Source: DASWIG01 sp965371445 (GTDB lineage Bacteria > Acidobacteriota > Thermoanaerobaculia > Multivoradales > J023). From it: a DNA stretch of 41,809 nt. Under the pieces are notes generated by a model. That model worked only from the letters and a program-made list of their open reading frames with translations, was not told the DNA's origin and searched no databases. A program made the translations under genes and the position numbers. The stretch covers positions 1-41,809 of the forward strand of contig CBDUYN010000081.1 in NCBI GenBank assembly GCA_965371445.1. Direction: 5' to 3'. Below are positions 34,601 through 41,748 of this stretch, piece after piece (the stretch's first letter is position 1; each line of letters starts with the position of its first letter).

Positions 34601-35736
34601 ACGTCATGCTGGCCTCGATCCGGGTCTCGAAGCAGGGCTCCCCCGAGGTCGGCTACCGCCTCCAGGTCCGCTGGCAGATGGGCGACGTCGACACCGGCAC
34701 GACGATGTGGGCCGTGCCGGAAGACGGTACCTACCGCGTGCTGGCGGCCCGCAGCCTCGGCGCCCTGGGCAACGCGGCCTGGCGCTGCCTGGAACAGGGT
34801 GACCTCCCGGCGGCACGCCGCTGGCTCGACTGGGCGCGGGAGGAAACGCCTTTGCCGAGCGCCGACGACCCCTTTGCCGGCGCCCCGTCGGCCCGCTTCT
34901 GGACCCGCGGCGCCGAGGCGACGGCCGATCAGATGCGCTACGCCGCCGCGGCCTTGATGGCCCTCGGCGACGACGCGTCGGAAGCGCTAGGCGTCCTGCT
35001 CGAAGGGCGCGAGGCGGCCGGCGACGACGAGGAGCGGCGCCGATTCGACCTCGCCCTGGCGGTGGCCTACTCGTCGCTCGAGGACGACGAAAAAGTCGTC
35101 CCCATCGCCCAGGCGCTGCTCCTGGAAAGGCCCGACTCGGACGCGGCGCTCGCGATCCTCGTCCAGTCGCTCGGCCGCTTGAAACGTTGGACCGAGCTCC
35201 GCGAAGCGGCCGCGGCACGGCTCGAGAAGCTCCCCGACGACCCCGGAGCGCTGCGGGCTCTGGCGCTCGTGGGCGAGAGGCTCGGCGACCTCGACGAGGT
35301 CGAGCGGCGCTACCGTCAGCTCGTCGAGACGGGCGGCGCCGAGGGAGTCGACCTGAACAACCTGGCCTGGACGTTCGTCGTCCGCGGCGACGTCGACGAG
35401 GAGACCCTGGAGGCGGCACAGGAAGCGGTGGCCAGAGAGAGCTACCAGAGCGCGGCGAGCCTCCACACCCTGGCGGCGGTCTACGCGGGCCTCGGCCGCA
35501 GCGCCGAAGCGCGGGAGGTCATCCTCCAGGCCATGGCGCTCGACGGCTACGACGAGCCGCGCAGCGAGGACTGGTTCATCTGGGGACGGATCGCCGAGAG
35601 CTACGGCGTCAACGACGCGGCAGCCAAGGCCTACCGTAAGGTCGAGCGTCCGGAGGACGAGGAGGAGATTCCGACGTCGACCTGGAGGGCGGCGCAGCGG
35701 CGCCTCAAAGCTCTCGCCGAGGCCGAGGGATCGTAG
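31624..35736 (+). CDS. Secreted DUF3857 / transglutaminase-like protein with TPR region
   Basis: 1370 residues with a signal peptide (SHLLIPVLAALLAAPLGARAQ). Residues about 60-260 fit DUF3857. A transglutaminase-like core follows, with a Cys342 (YGDCKDKA), His385 (FDHAIVYV), Asp403 (WIDPT) triad, so it may be an active periplasmic amide hydrolase or transferase. About 450-640 is beta-rich. From about 650 to the end, helical repeats of TPR type are dense, with a break near 980-1060. DUF3857-TGase-TPR proteins are common in Bacteroidetes and Acidobacteriota; their substrate is not established. It begins 45 bp after the toxin gene but is probably an independent unit. Confidence 0.87.
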   Translation: MPITKSHLLIPVLAALLAAPLGARAQPEGSPWDAEPFTADAEALAAAAAERTVEEGVDLEILLQEAHFHFDEAGRLERRIRSIFHVLTPVGLRQLATVEVAWSPWHQERPQLKARVVTVDGTEHWLDPTTAAEAPVYEDMPDILSDRLLLRAPLPAVAVGAVIEREAVVRDTEPSFSDGTVHGFSFARTYPVRRARLVVEAPVALPLHWVTHNLEGLEPERSVDGDRVRLVFEEGSREPIESVETLTPGEVQQFPVVGFSTGESWARIAERYHEIVEERLAGTKLPQIVKQATSGVKSRHEKIEALLAWLQKEIRYTGLEFGEGAIVPNPPAATLERRYGDCKDKATLLVALLREAGIPAYLALLSVGRGRDVEPRLPGFGAFDHAIVYVPRDGKSGEEAWIDPTHEFAAAGELPIPDQGRLALVAAPGTQELVLTPEAPSEANRVVETREVFLNPDVGAARVVETSQMWGSIGRGLRRSYSRADPADVESALLTYVGTSYAADELLSWKISEPSNLKETFRMRVEAKGAQVAITDLGEAIVAVVPAGLLQRLPQALLHEAGEGEKKRRYDLVVPEPYVNEWRYRITVPDGYRPASLPEDESRRLGPASLTWQLTQLDDGVVGLDLRFDSGKRRLSPEEVDAFRKAAAEIRDAEPLVLRFEHVGETLLATGEIRAALEEFDRLRAARPESALPHVRRVGALLAAGLGEAARQEARAAVELEGELDLSYQILGWTLQHDAIGRHLTGAFDLAGAVEAYRKGKEISPENLVTRRNLAILLEHDEEGMRYSRRARLDEAVDEYRELFEMSDATGLEENLLVVLVRAERFAKALELAETLNESPARDMARLVALAATEGAAAAGREAARVDEGSRRQTLAQASQMLVQLRYYAEAAALLTDAARGAPNATAVLNYAQTLKKTVRYEEVELDDTDPESLVRRILIAALAGTEDDLEALFSRHTSPEELDEEQESFRTLGQILRRGLRDTSMPHDAVLDVMLASIRVSKQGSPEVGYRLQVRWQMGDVDTGTTMWAVPEDGTYRVLAARSLGALGNAAWRCLEQGDLPAARRWLDWAREETPLPSADDPFAGAPSARFWTRGAEATADQMRYAAAALMALGDDASEALGVLLEGREAAGDDEERRRFDLALAVAYSSLEDDEKVVPIAQALLLERPDSDAALAILVQSLGRLKRWTELREAAAARLEKLPDDPGALRALALVGERLGDLDEVERRYRQLVETGGAEGVDLNNLAWTFVVRGDVDEETLEAAQEAVARESYQSAASLHTLAAVYAGLGRSAEAREVILQAMALDGYDEPRSEDWFIWGRIAESYGVNDAAAKAYRKVERPEDEEEIPTSTWRAAQRRLKALAEAEGS

Positions 35737-35838
35737 AGCTTGGAGGCCAACCCGGCGCGGGAACAACCCCCGAGCTCGGCAAGTCTTTAGGCCCGTTGCG
35801 GAGATCGGCGATTTCCCTCGCCCTGGTAGGATGAGGAG

Positions 35839-36564
35839 GTGCCCGACCGGCGACGACACCGCGGCCCTCACCCTCGCGACACCAACCGATTCTCCGCCGA
35901 CAAGCTCCCGGAGCTGCGCCGGGCGGCCGGCGACCTGGCATGGCTTCTGAGCCGCGCCTATCCGGTCAAAGCGGCCGTCAAGCTGGTCGGCGACCGCTAT
36001 GCGCTGCCCCTGCGCCAACGCTCCGCGATCCAGCGCGCGACGGTGGGCGATCCGGTCCGCGACGCTCGCAGAGCTGGACGCGTCGCGCCGGCCGCGGTGG
36101 CCGGACGGCCGCTCCTGATCGACGGCTACAACGTCCTGCTGACCGTCGAAAGCGGCCTCGGCGGCGGGATCGTCCTCGCGTCCCGCGACGGCGCCTACCG
36201 CGACATGGCGTCGATGAGCCGACACTACAAGCGGGTCGAACAGACGCGAAGCGCTCTACGGCTCCTGGGCTCGTTCCTCGCCGAGGCGGGGTGCTCGGAG
36301 GTCCGCTGGTACCTGGACCGTCCGATCTCCAACAGCGGACGGCTCCGCCAGCTGATGGAAGAGACCGCCGCCGAGCGCGGCTGGCCGTGGACCGTCGAGC
36401 TCGTCGCGAGCCCCGACCGGACCCTCGCCGCGTCCGCCGAAATCGTCGCCACCGCCGATGGCTGGATCCTCGATCAGGGCGGAGCCTGGCTCAACCTGGC
36501 GCGGGAAGTCGTCGACCGCGACGTCCCGGAGGCCTGGATCGTCGATTTCTTTCCCGACTCGTAA
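35839..36564 (+). CDS. DUF434/DUF5616 protein
   Basis: 241 residues, start GTG 35839. An in-frame stop at 35827 rules out a longer form, and AGGA lies 7 nt upstream. The N-terminal part (RFSADKLPELRRAAGDLAWLLSRAYP...ALPLRQRSAIQRA) fits DUF434. The second part, with LLIDGYNVLLTVESGLGG, WYLDRPISNSGRL and TADGWILD, fits DUF5616, which has the acidic positions of a PIN-like or NYN-like nuclease fold. A nucleic-acid role is therefore likely but unproven. It is widespread in archaea and scattered bacteria and stands alone here. Confidence 0.75.
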   Translation: MPDRRRHRGPHPRDTNRFSADKLPELRRAAGDLAWLLSRAYPVKAAVKLVGDRYALPLRQRSAIQRATVGDPVRDARRAGRVAPAAVAGRPLLIDGYNVLLTVESGLGGGIVLASRDGAYRDMASMSRHYKRVEQTRSALRLLGSFLAEAGCSEVRWYLDRPISNSGRLRQLMEETAAERGWPWTVELVASPDRTLAASAEIVATADGWILDQGGAWLNLAREVVDRDVPEAWIVDFFPDS

Positions 36565-36612
36565 CCCGACGTATTGTAGGGTTGCGCATTCACCACTTCC
36601 ACGGAGACCTCG

Positions 36613-38697
36613 ATGTACGTACGCCGTATCCTGCCGACGATCGCCGCGCTCTCCTGCCTCGTTCTCTTCGCCTGCACCCAACCCGGTGGCGAACCGCCGT
36701 CCGCCCCGGCGATCGAGGCGACGGAGATCCTCTGGGACGAATGGGGTGTCCCCCACATCTTCGCTCCCGACACCGACGGCCTCTTCTACGCCCACGGCTG
36801 GGCGCAGGCCAGAAGTCACGGCGACCTCCTGCTGCGGCTCCTTGGAAAGAGCCGGGGACGCGCCGCCGAATACTGGGGCGAGACGTATCTGGAGGGCGAC
36901 CGGCTGATCCACACCCTCGGCGTCCCACGCCTTGCCGGCGAGTGGTACGAGGCCCAGAAGCCGCAGTTCCGCTCCGCCTTCGACGCTTTCGCCCGCGGCA
37001 TCAACGAGTACGTGAAGGAGCACGGCGACCAGATCGACGACGAGGTCGAGGTCGTCCTACCCGTGGCCGGCACCGACCTCACCGCCCACCTCTTGCGCGT
37101 CCTGCACTTCGGCTTCGTCGCCCGACTGCAAAGCCTCCAGGGCCTCGGCCCCGAGCCTCCGGGCTCGAACGCCTGGGCCATCGCCCCCGAGCGCACGGCG
37201 AACGGCAACGCAATCCTCGTCGCCAACCCGCACCTGCCCTGGTCGGGCTCGATGATCTGGTACGAGTCGCAGCTCATAAGCCCTGAGGTCAACGTCACAG
37301 GTGCGGCGCTGATCGGCGACCCCTTTCACGGTATCGCGTTCAACGACCACCTCGGCTGGACGCACACCGTCAACACCCTCGACGGCGTCGACCTCTACGA
37401 GCTCACCCTGCAAGACGACGGCTACCTCTTCGACGGCGAGATCCGCGCCTTCGAACGCGAGGAGGTCACTCTACGCGTCGCCGGAGAGGACGGCGGCCGC
37501 GAGGAGACGCTTGTCGTCCGGCGCAGCGTCCACGGCCCGGTGGTCGAGGAGTCGGGAGGCAAGGCGGTGGCGGCGCGGGTGGTGGGGCTCGATCAGCCGC
37601 ATCTCTTCGAGCAGTACTGGGACATGGCGCGGGCTAAAAACCTCGCGGAGCTCGAGGCGGCCCAGAGCCGGCTCCAGATGCCGATGTTCACGACGATGTA
37701 CGCCGACCGCGACGGCCGGATCATGCATCTGTTTGGCGGCCGCACCCCGAAACGCGCCACCGGCGGCTGGGCCGACTGGGCCGGCAAGGTCGACGGCACG
37801 AGCTCGGCGAACCTGTGGAACGAGACCCATCCCTACGACGAGCTCCCGAAGGCGCTCGACCCGAAAAGCGGCTGGCTCCAAAACGCCAACGACCCGCCGT
37901 GGACGACGACGTTTCCCGAGGTCCTCGACGCCGACGACTACCCGCCCTACATGGCGCCGCGCTTCATGCACTTCCGCGCTCAGCGGTCGGCACAGATGCT
38001 CCTCGACGACGAGAGCTTCACCTTCGAGGAGCTGGTCGCGGCGAAGCTCTCGAGCCGGATGCGGGCCGCCGAGCGCATCCTCGACGACTTGGAGGCCGCT
38101 GTCGCCGCCCACGGCGGCGACGCCGCCCGACGCGCCTGGGACGTCCTCGCCGCCTGGGACCGGACGGCGGATGCCGAGAGCCGCGGTGGTGTGCTCTTCG
38201 AGAGCTTCTTCAACGACATGCGCCGCTCGGGCGGCGGCTTCGCCACTGAGTGGGACGAGGCGAATCCCATGACGACACCGGACGGCCTCGCCGATCCGCA
38301 GGCGGCCGTCGCCGCCCTGGAGCGGGCCGCGGCAGCGGTCGAAAGAGACCACGGCGCCCTCGACGTCGCCTGGGGCGAGGTCTACCGCCTGCGCCAGGGC
38401 GAGATCGACCTGCCGGCGAACGGCGGCCCCGGCGGCCTGGGAATCTTCCGCGTCGTCTACTACGCCCCCGACGAGGACGGGCGCGCAAGAGCCGCCGGAG
38501 GCGACTCCTACGTCGCGATCGTCGAATTCTCCGACCCGATCCGGGCGGAGACGCTCTTGAGCTACGGCAACTCCAGCCAGCCGGGATCGCCCCACAACGG
38601 CGACCAGCTGGAGCTTTTCTCAAAAAAGGAGCTACGTCCCGTCTGGCGCACCCGCGAAGAAATCGAGGCTCACCTCGAGGAGCGGGAGACCTTTTAG
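36613..38697 (+). CDS. Penicillin-acylase-family Ntn hydrolase, lipoprotein
   Basis: 694 residues. The lipobox LFAC puts the lipidated Cys at 21. The family signatures are clear: WDEWGVPHIFAPDTDGLFYAHGWAQARS near the N-terminus, and GSNAWA with Ser185 as the N-terminal nucleophile freed by self-cleavage. ILVANPHLPW, FNDHLGWTHTVN and the late GNSSQPGSPHNGDQ complete the pattern. The enzyme cleaves an amide bond of an acylated substrate, which for this group ranges from beta-lactams to acyl-homoserine lactones or acyl peptides; the substrate is not predictable. ATG 36613 follows ACGGAGA. It is full-length and probably active in the periplasm. Confidence 0.92.
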   Translation: MYVRRILPTIAALSCLVLFACTQPGGEPPSAPAIEATEILWDEWGVPHIFAPDTDGLFYAHGWAQARSHGDLLLRLLGKSRGRAAEYWGETYLEGDRLIHTLGVPRLAGEWYEAQKPQFRSAFDAFARGINEYVKEHGDQIDDEVEVVLPVAGTDLTAHLLRVLHFGFVARLQSLQGLGPEPPGSNAWAIAPERTANGNAILVANPHLPWSGSMIWYESQLISPEVNVTGAALIGDPFHGIAFNDHLGWTHTVNTLDGVDLYELTLQDDGYLFDGEIRAFEREEVTLRVAGEDGGREETLVVRRSVHGPVVEESGGKAVAARVVGLDQPHLFEQYWDMARAKNLAELEAAQSRLQMPMFTTMYADRDGRIMHLFGGRTPKRATGGWADWAGKVDGTSSANLWNETHPYDELPKALDPKSGWLQNANDPPWTTTFPEVLDADDYPPYMAPRFMHFRAQRSAQMLLDDESFTFEELVAAKLSSRMRAAERILDDLEAAVAAHGGDAARRAWDVLAAWDRTADAESRGGVLFESFFNDMRRSGGGFATEWDEANPMTTPDGLADPQAAVAALERAAAAVERDHGALDVAWGEVYRLRQGEIDLPANGGPGGLGIFRVVYYAPDEDGRARAAGGDSYVAIVEFSDPIRAETLLSYGNSSQPGSPHNGDQLELFSKKELRPVWRTREEIEAHLEERETF

Positions 38698-38737
38698 CCT
38701 GCCGGTCATGGACGAATGAGGGACCGGCGTCGCGCTC

Positions 38738-38746
38738 TGGTATACT
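38738..38746 (+). promoter_or_regulatory. Extended -10 promoter upstream of the 87-residue gene
   Basis: TGGTATACT (38738-38746) is a near-consensus extended -10. The expected start near 38753 gives a leader of about 100 nt before TTG 38855. No strong -35 is evident. Confidence 0.5.
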
Positions 38747-38854
38747 TCTCCTCGGAAGCCGATCCGGGCTTCGACGCTCGGGAGAATCGTCCGGCCTGGG
38801 GCGCCGCGCATCGCAAGCTCTCGCGAAGACGCCTGACAAGAAAGGAGAGACGCC

Positions 38855-39118
38855 TTGAAGTCGATCCGGAACACCACCCACCGTCCCCTCCGAATCAACC
38901 TGCCGCGAGGCAAGACCGTGCATCTCGGTCCCCAACAGACCGGCCAGATCTCGCCCCACGCAGTCGACTTCCCGGCGGTGCGCGCGCTGGTGGAGGCCGG
39001 GGAGATCGAGATCTTCGACAGCGCGGACCAGGCGCAGTCGGCCAAGCCTGGCCCCAACTCCGCGGTACGCCAGAGCCACCCTGCCGCGGCCCAGCGCCAC
39101 CCCACCGGCGACCGGTAG
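38855..39118 (+). CDS. Small hypothetical protein
   Basis: 87 residues from a TTG start with AAAGGAGA 7 nt upstream. The first 55 residues are well ordered (RPLRINLPRGKTVHLGPQQTG, then AVRALVEAGEIEIFD) and look like a compact beta fold. The last 30 are Gln/Ala/Pro-rich and probably disordered. It has its own promoter and is convergent with the HNH gene 16 bp away. I do not recognise the family. Confidence 0.6.
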   Translation: MKSIRNTTHRPLRINLPRGKTVHLGPQQTGQISPHAVDFPAVRALVEAGEIEIFDSADQAQSAKPGPNSAVRQSHPAAAQRHPTGDR

Positions 39119-39134
39119 GCCGATCTCTTTACCC

Positions 39135-39683
39135 TCACTCCTGCAGCGGGACGTGCCAGTAGCCCACCGAGCGCAGGTAGTCTCTCCAGGAGATCGGCAT
39201 GCCGTCGTTCCAGATGAGCTTCGCCGTGCCCATCCCCGGCAAGGACTTCGGCCGGCACGGCTTCGAGCGCAGCTTCATGCCGGCCTCTTCCGGCGTGCGG
39301 TTGCCCTTCCGCTGGTTGCACGGGATGCAGGCGACGACGATGTTCTCCCACGTGGTCCGGCCACCCCGGGCTTTGGGGAGCATGTGCTCGAAGTCAAAAG
39401 AGTTCGAGGGGACCCGCTCGCCGCAGTACTGACAGCGGCCCCGGTCGCGCAGGTAGACGTTTCGCCGGTTGAAAGCGACCCCGCGACGGGACAAGACCCG
39501 CGCCACCGTACGGACGAAGCGCACGATCGACGGCACCGGGAAGACCTCTCGCGCCGAGCGCACCACCCGGTCGGCGTAGGTCTCGACCACCTCCGCACGG
39601 CCCGCGAAGACCATGCAGAACGCCTCCTGCCACGAGACGCGGTTGATCGGCCGATAGCCGGCGTCGAGTACGAGAGTGTCCAT
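39135..39683 (-). CDS. HNH endonuclease
   Basis: 182 residues. Zinc-binding CQYCG (Cys84, Cys87) and CIPCN (Cys119, Cys122) flank the HNH core, FEHMLPKARGG with His100 and NQRKGN with Asn123. The N-terminus TLVLDAGYRPINRVSWQEAF is the usual lead-in of this common chromosomal HNH group, which is not tied to a restriction system. ATG 39683 follows AAGGAC. It lies about 100 bp downstream of the tRNA cluster on the same strand, so read-through expression is possible. Confidence 0.88.
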   Translation of the reverse strand: MDTLVLDAGYRPINRVSWQEAFCMVFAGRAEVVETYADRVVRSAREVFPVPSIVRFVRTVARVLSRRGVAFNRRNVYLRDRGRCQYCGERVPSNSFDFEHMLPKARGGRTTWENIVVACIPCNQRKGNRTPEEAGMKLRSKPCRPKSLPGMGTAKLIWNDGMPISWRDYLRSVGYWHVPLQE

Positions 39684-39744
39684 CGTCGGGTCCTTCTTCC
39701 CAGAGTCCTCCCCGTTGTGGGGCCTATCCTACATCGTCTTCTCT

Positions 39745-39768
39745 CTTTGTCCACTGAATAGCAGATCT
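39745..39768 (+). repeat. Left arm of a 24-bp inverted repeat enclosing the tRNA cluster
   Basis: It contains ACTGAATAGCAGATC (39753-39767) preceded by CTTTG. The arm matches the inverted right arm (40130-40153) at 22 of 24 positions. In a minus-strand transcript the two arms would pair and close the four tRNAs in one long stem. Confidence 0.85.
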
Positions 39769-39780
39769 TCTTTCCGCTTT

Positions 39781-39856
39781 TGGCACCCCCGGGAGGACTC
39801 GAACCTCCGATCTCAGGCTTCGCCAGCCTGCGCTCTCTCCTCTGAGCCACGGGGGT
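39781..39856 (-). tRNA. tRNA, probably Arg(GCG), with an abnormal anticodon loop
   Basis: 76 nt including encoded CCA. Acceptor ACCCCCG/CGGGGGT, D stem GCTC/GAGC, anticodon stem CAGGC/GCCTG, T arm GGAGG-TTCGAGT-CCTCC and G73 are all in place. The loop reads TGGCGAA, so position 33 is G instead of the near-universal U, with GCG at 34-36. A20, C35 and G73 suit arginine identity. Reading GGC (Ala) would need a shifted loop and the acceptor lacks G3-U70. Confidence 0.75.
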
Positions 39857-39886
39857 GAAGACCCGTCTTGGCACCTCGAAATCGGC

Positions 39887-39962
39887 TGGCACCCCCGGAA
39901 GGATTCGAACCCTCGTCCCAGGTTTTGGAGACCCGTGCTCTGGCCAGTTGAGCTACGGGGGT
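39887..39962 (-). tRNA. tRNA-Trp(CCA)
   Basis: 76 nt with encoded CCA. Acceptor ACCCCCG/CGGGGGT, D stem GCTC/GAGC, anticodon loop CTCCAAA giving CCA, T loop TTCGAAT, discriminator G73 as expected for Trp. The acceptor stem is identical to that of the neighbouring Arg-like tRNA. Confidence 0.93.
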
Positions 39963-39964
39963 GT

Positions 39965-40039
39965 TGGTAGGCCGGGTGGGAGTCGAACCCACAACTATCG
40001 GGTTAAAAGCCCGCTACGCTACCGTTGCGTCACCGGCCT
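39965..40039 (-). tRNA. tRNA-Lys(TTT)
   Basis: 75 nt with encoded CCA. Acceptor AGGCCGG/CCGGCCT, D stem ACGC/GCGT, anticodon loop CTTTTAA giving TTT, T arm GTGGG-TTCGACT-CCCAC, A73. Only 2 nt separate it from tRNA-Trp, so the two must be processed from one transcript. Confidence 0.92.
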
Positions 40040-40047
40040 ACAGATTC

Positions 40048-40125
40048 TGGCGGGGTCGACGGGACTCGAACCCGCTTCTTCCGGCTCGACAGGCCGGTGT
40101 CTCGTCCAACTTCGACCTCAACCCC
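40048..40125 (-). tRNA. tRNA-Asp(GTC)
   Basis: 78 nt with encoded CCA. Acceptor GGGGTTG/CGACCCC, anticodon stem CCGGC/GCCGG with loop CTGTCGA giving GTC, T arm GCGGG-TTCGAGT-CCCGT, G73. First tRNA of the minus-strand cluster. Confidence 0.92.
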
Positions 40126-40129
40126 GATG

Positions 40130-40153
40130 AGATCTGCTATTCAGTTGTCAAAG
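40130..40153 (-). repeat. Right arm of the tRNA-enclosing inverted repeat, with boxA-like leader motif
   Basis: On the minus strand it reads CTTTGACAACTGAATAGCAG, immediately before tRNA-Asp. The CTTTGACAACTGAATA part resembles the boxA antitermination and processing leader of rRNA operons. It pairs with 39745-39768 beyond the last tRNA. Confidence 0.75.
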
Positions 40154-40169
40154 GCACACCCCTCCCGTG

Positions 40170-40261
40170 CAGGGAAAAAAGCCCCTGTAGAACCTCCGCT
40201 TTCGCGGAGATGAGAAGCCTGGAAACGACGAAAGCCGGGAACCCTTTCAGGCGCCCGGCTT
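40170..40261 (-). other. Structured leader of the tRNA transcript
   Basis: Three stem-loops: CAGGG/CCCTG (40170-40187), CTCCGC/GCGGAG (40194-40209), whose minus-strand loop is the stable tetraloop GAAA, and AAGCCGGG/CCCGGCTT (40232-40261) followed on the minus strand by TTTCG. The last may act as a weak terminator between the small ORF and the tRNAs, which would make the boxA-like motif meaningful. Confidence 0.5.
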
Positions 40262-40291
40262 ACAACGTTCGTTTCTCACGATACGAAACAG

Positions 40292-40450
40292 CTATAAGTC
40301 GGGCACCTCCCGCGGGTCGCAACCCTTCGCCGATTGGGTCTCGCTGGCCCAGCGCCGTCCTTCGGCAAGAAAGGGCACACCCATCCCACGCTCGGCGGCG
40401 GTCTGCGCCAGCGTACGCTCCAGGCGTCGGGGATGGAGGTGTTTCAACAT
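40292..40450 (-). CDS. 52-residue small ORF leading the tRNA transcript
   Basis: Starts at MLKHLHPRRLERTLAQ (40450) and ends EVPDL at 40292. It lies about 40 nt downstream of the predicted start of a near-consensus promoter, and codon use has the high GC3 of its neighbours, which supports coding. The ribosome-binding site is weak. The Arg-rich helical start and GVPFLAEGRRWASE segment fit no family I know. A longer in-frame extension upstream would cross the promoter and is unlikely. Confidence 0.4.
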   Translation of the reverse strand: MLKHLHPRRLERTLAQTAAERGMGVPFLAEGRRWASETQSAKGCDPREVPDL

Positions 40451-40498
40451 CGGTTCGATTCTCGCGTTCGTTCGTGCCGTCTTCCGGCAACTAGACCA

Positions 40499-40527
40499 AC
40501 TATAGACACCTCGACCCGGGTTGTCAA
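40499..40527 (-). promoter_or_regulatory. Near-consensus sigma70 promoter for the tRNA cluster
   Basis: On the minus strand: TTGACA (plus 40522-40527), a 17-bp spacer, TATAGT (plus 40499-40504). A perfect -35 and good -10 at ideal spacing suit a strong stable-RNA promoter. The expected start is near 40492, giving about 367 nt before tRNA-Asp. Confidence 0.88.
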
Positions 40528-40534
40528 GAGGTGA

Positions 40535-40563
40535 TTGAAATTTTTTTCGTAGGCGGCTAGAGT
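40535..40563 (+). promoter_or_regulatory. Sigma70-type promoter for the PLP enzyme gene
   Basis: TTGAAA (40535-40540), a 17-bp spacer with a T7 tract, TAGAGT (40558-40563). It diverges from the tRNA promoter, with only 7 bp between the -35 hexamers. The expected start near 40570 leaves a short leader carrying AAGGAGA. Confidence 0.6.
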
Positions 40564-40587
40564 GGCGTTCCTCAAAAGGAGACACCG

Positions 40588-41748
40588 ATGAGAGACCATT
40601 CCCATACCTGGAAGAGCCTGGAGACCAACCTCGTCCACGCGGGAGCGCCGCGGCCGCAGATCGACGGTGCCGTCGTGACCCCGGTCTTCCAGACCGCCAA
40701 CTACCTGATGGCCGACGAGTCGAGCTACGACGCGGTACGCTACATCCGGCTCCACAACTCGCCCAACCACTACACCCTCCACGCCCGGCTGGCGGCGATC
40801 GAGTCGGGCGAGACGGCGCTGGTCACCGCCAGCGGCATGGCCGCGATCAGCGCCACGATCCTCGCCTTCGTCGATTCCGGCGGCCACGTCCTGGTCCACA
40901 AGTCGCTCTACGGCGGCACCCAGACCCTGATCGACGAGGACCTGCCGCGGTTCGGCATCGCGACGACGCCGATCGACACGACGCGCGCCGAAGGGTGGGA
41001 GGAGGCCCTACGCCCCGAGACCCGGATGATCTACGTCGAGGCGATCTCCAACCCGCTGATGGACGTCGCGGACCTCGAGGCGGTGGTCGATTTCGCACGC
41101 CGGCACGGCCTCGTCTCGGTGATCGACGCGACCTTTGCGTCGCCGGTCAATCTCCGGGCCCTGGAGCTCGGCTTCGACCTGGTGCTCCACAGCGCCACGA
41201 AGTACCTGAACGGCCACTCGGACATCGTCGCCGGGGCGGTCGTCGGCTCGACGGAGAAAGTCGACAAGGTTCGCCACCTCCAGCTCCACCTCGGTGCCGC
41301 GCTCGACCCGCACGCCTGCTTCCTCTTCGAGCGGGGTTTGAAGACCCTCGCCTTGCGGGTCGGACGCCAGAACGAGAACGCCCTGACGCTCGCCCGGTTC
41401 CTCGACGGCCATCCGCGGGTCCGCAAAGTCAACTACCCGGGCCTTCCCAGTGACCCTGGGCACGCTCTCGCCAGCCGGCTCTTCGACGGCTTCGGGGGGA
41501 TGCTCTCGTTCTACCTGGACGACGTGGACGACATGGACCGGTTCATGGAGAGCCTCAAGATCCCGCTCCATGCGGCGAGCCTCGGGGGTGTGGAGTCGCT
41601 CGTGGTGCGTCCGTCTCGCAGCTCGCACCTGGGGATGGCACCGGAGGAGCGGGAGCGGCTGGGGATCACCGACGACCTCGTCCGGGTCTCGGTGGGGATC
41701 GAGGCGATCGACGATCTCGTCGAGGACTTTGGGCAGGCGTTGGGGTAG
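40588..41748 (+). CDS. Cys/Met metabolism PLP-dependent enzyme (cystathionine gamma-synthase/lyase family)
   Basis: 386 residues, the normal size. Visible are the TASGMAAIS phosphate-binding segment, the SNPLMDVADL stretch with the conserved Asn-Pro, DATFAS with the Asp that holds the pyridine nitrogen, and HSATKYLNGHSD with the Schiff-base Lys205. VRPSRSSHLGM supplies the substrate-carboxylate Arg region. The family covers cystathionine gamma-synthase, cystathionine beta/gamma-lyase, methionine gamma-lyase and O-acetylhomoserine sulfhydrylase; no neighbour separates these. ATG 40588 follows AAGGAGA and a good promoter. Complete and probably functional in the cytoplasm. Confidence 0.92.
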   Translation: MRDHSHTWKSLETNLVHAGAPRPQIDGAVVTPVFQTANYLMADESSYDAVRYIRLHNSPNHYTLHARLAAIESGETALVTASGMAAISATILAFVDSGGHVLVHKSLYGGTQTLIDEDLPRFGIATTPIDTTRAEGWEEALRPETRMIYVEAISNPLMDVADLEAVVDFARRHGLVSVIDATFASPVNLRALELGFDLVLHSATKYLNGHSDIVAGAVVGSTEKVDKVRHLQLHLGAALDPHACFLFERGLKTLALRVGRQNENALTLARFLDGHPRVRKVNYPGLPSDPGHALASRLFDGFGGMLSFYLDDVDDMDRFMESLKIPLHAASLGGVESLVVRPSRSSHLGMAPEERERLGITDDLVRVSVGIEAIDDLVEDFGQALG

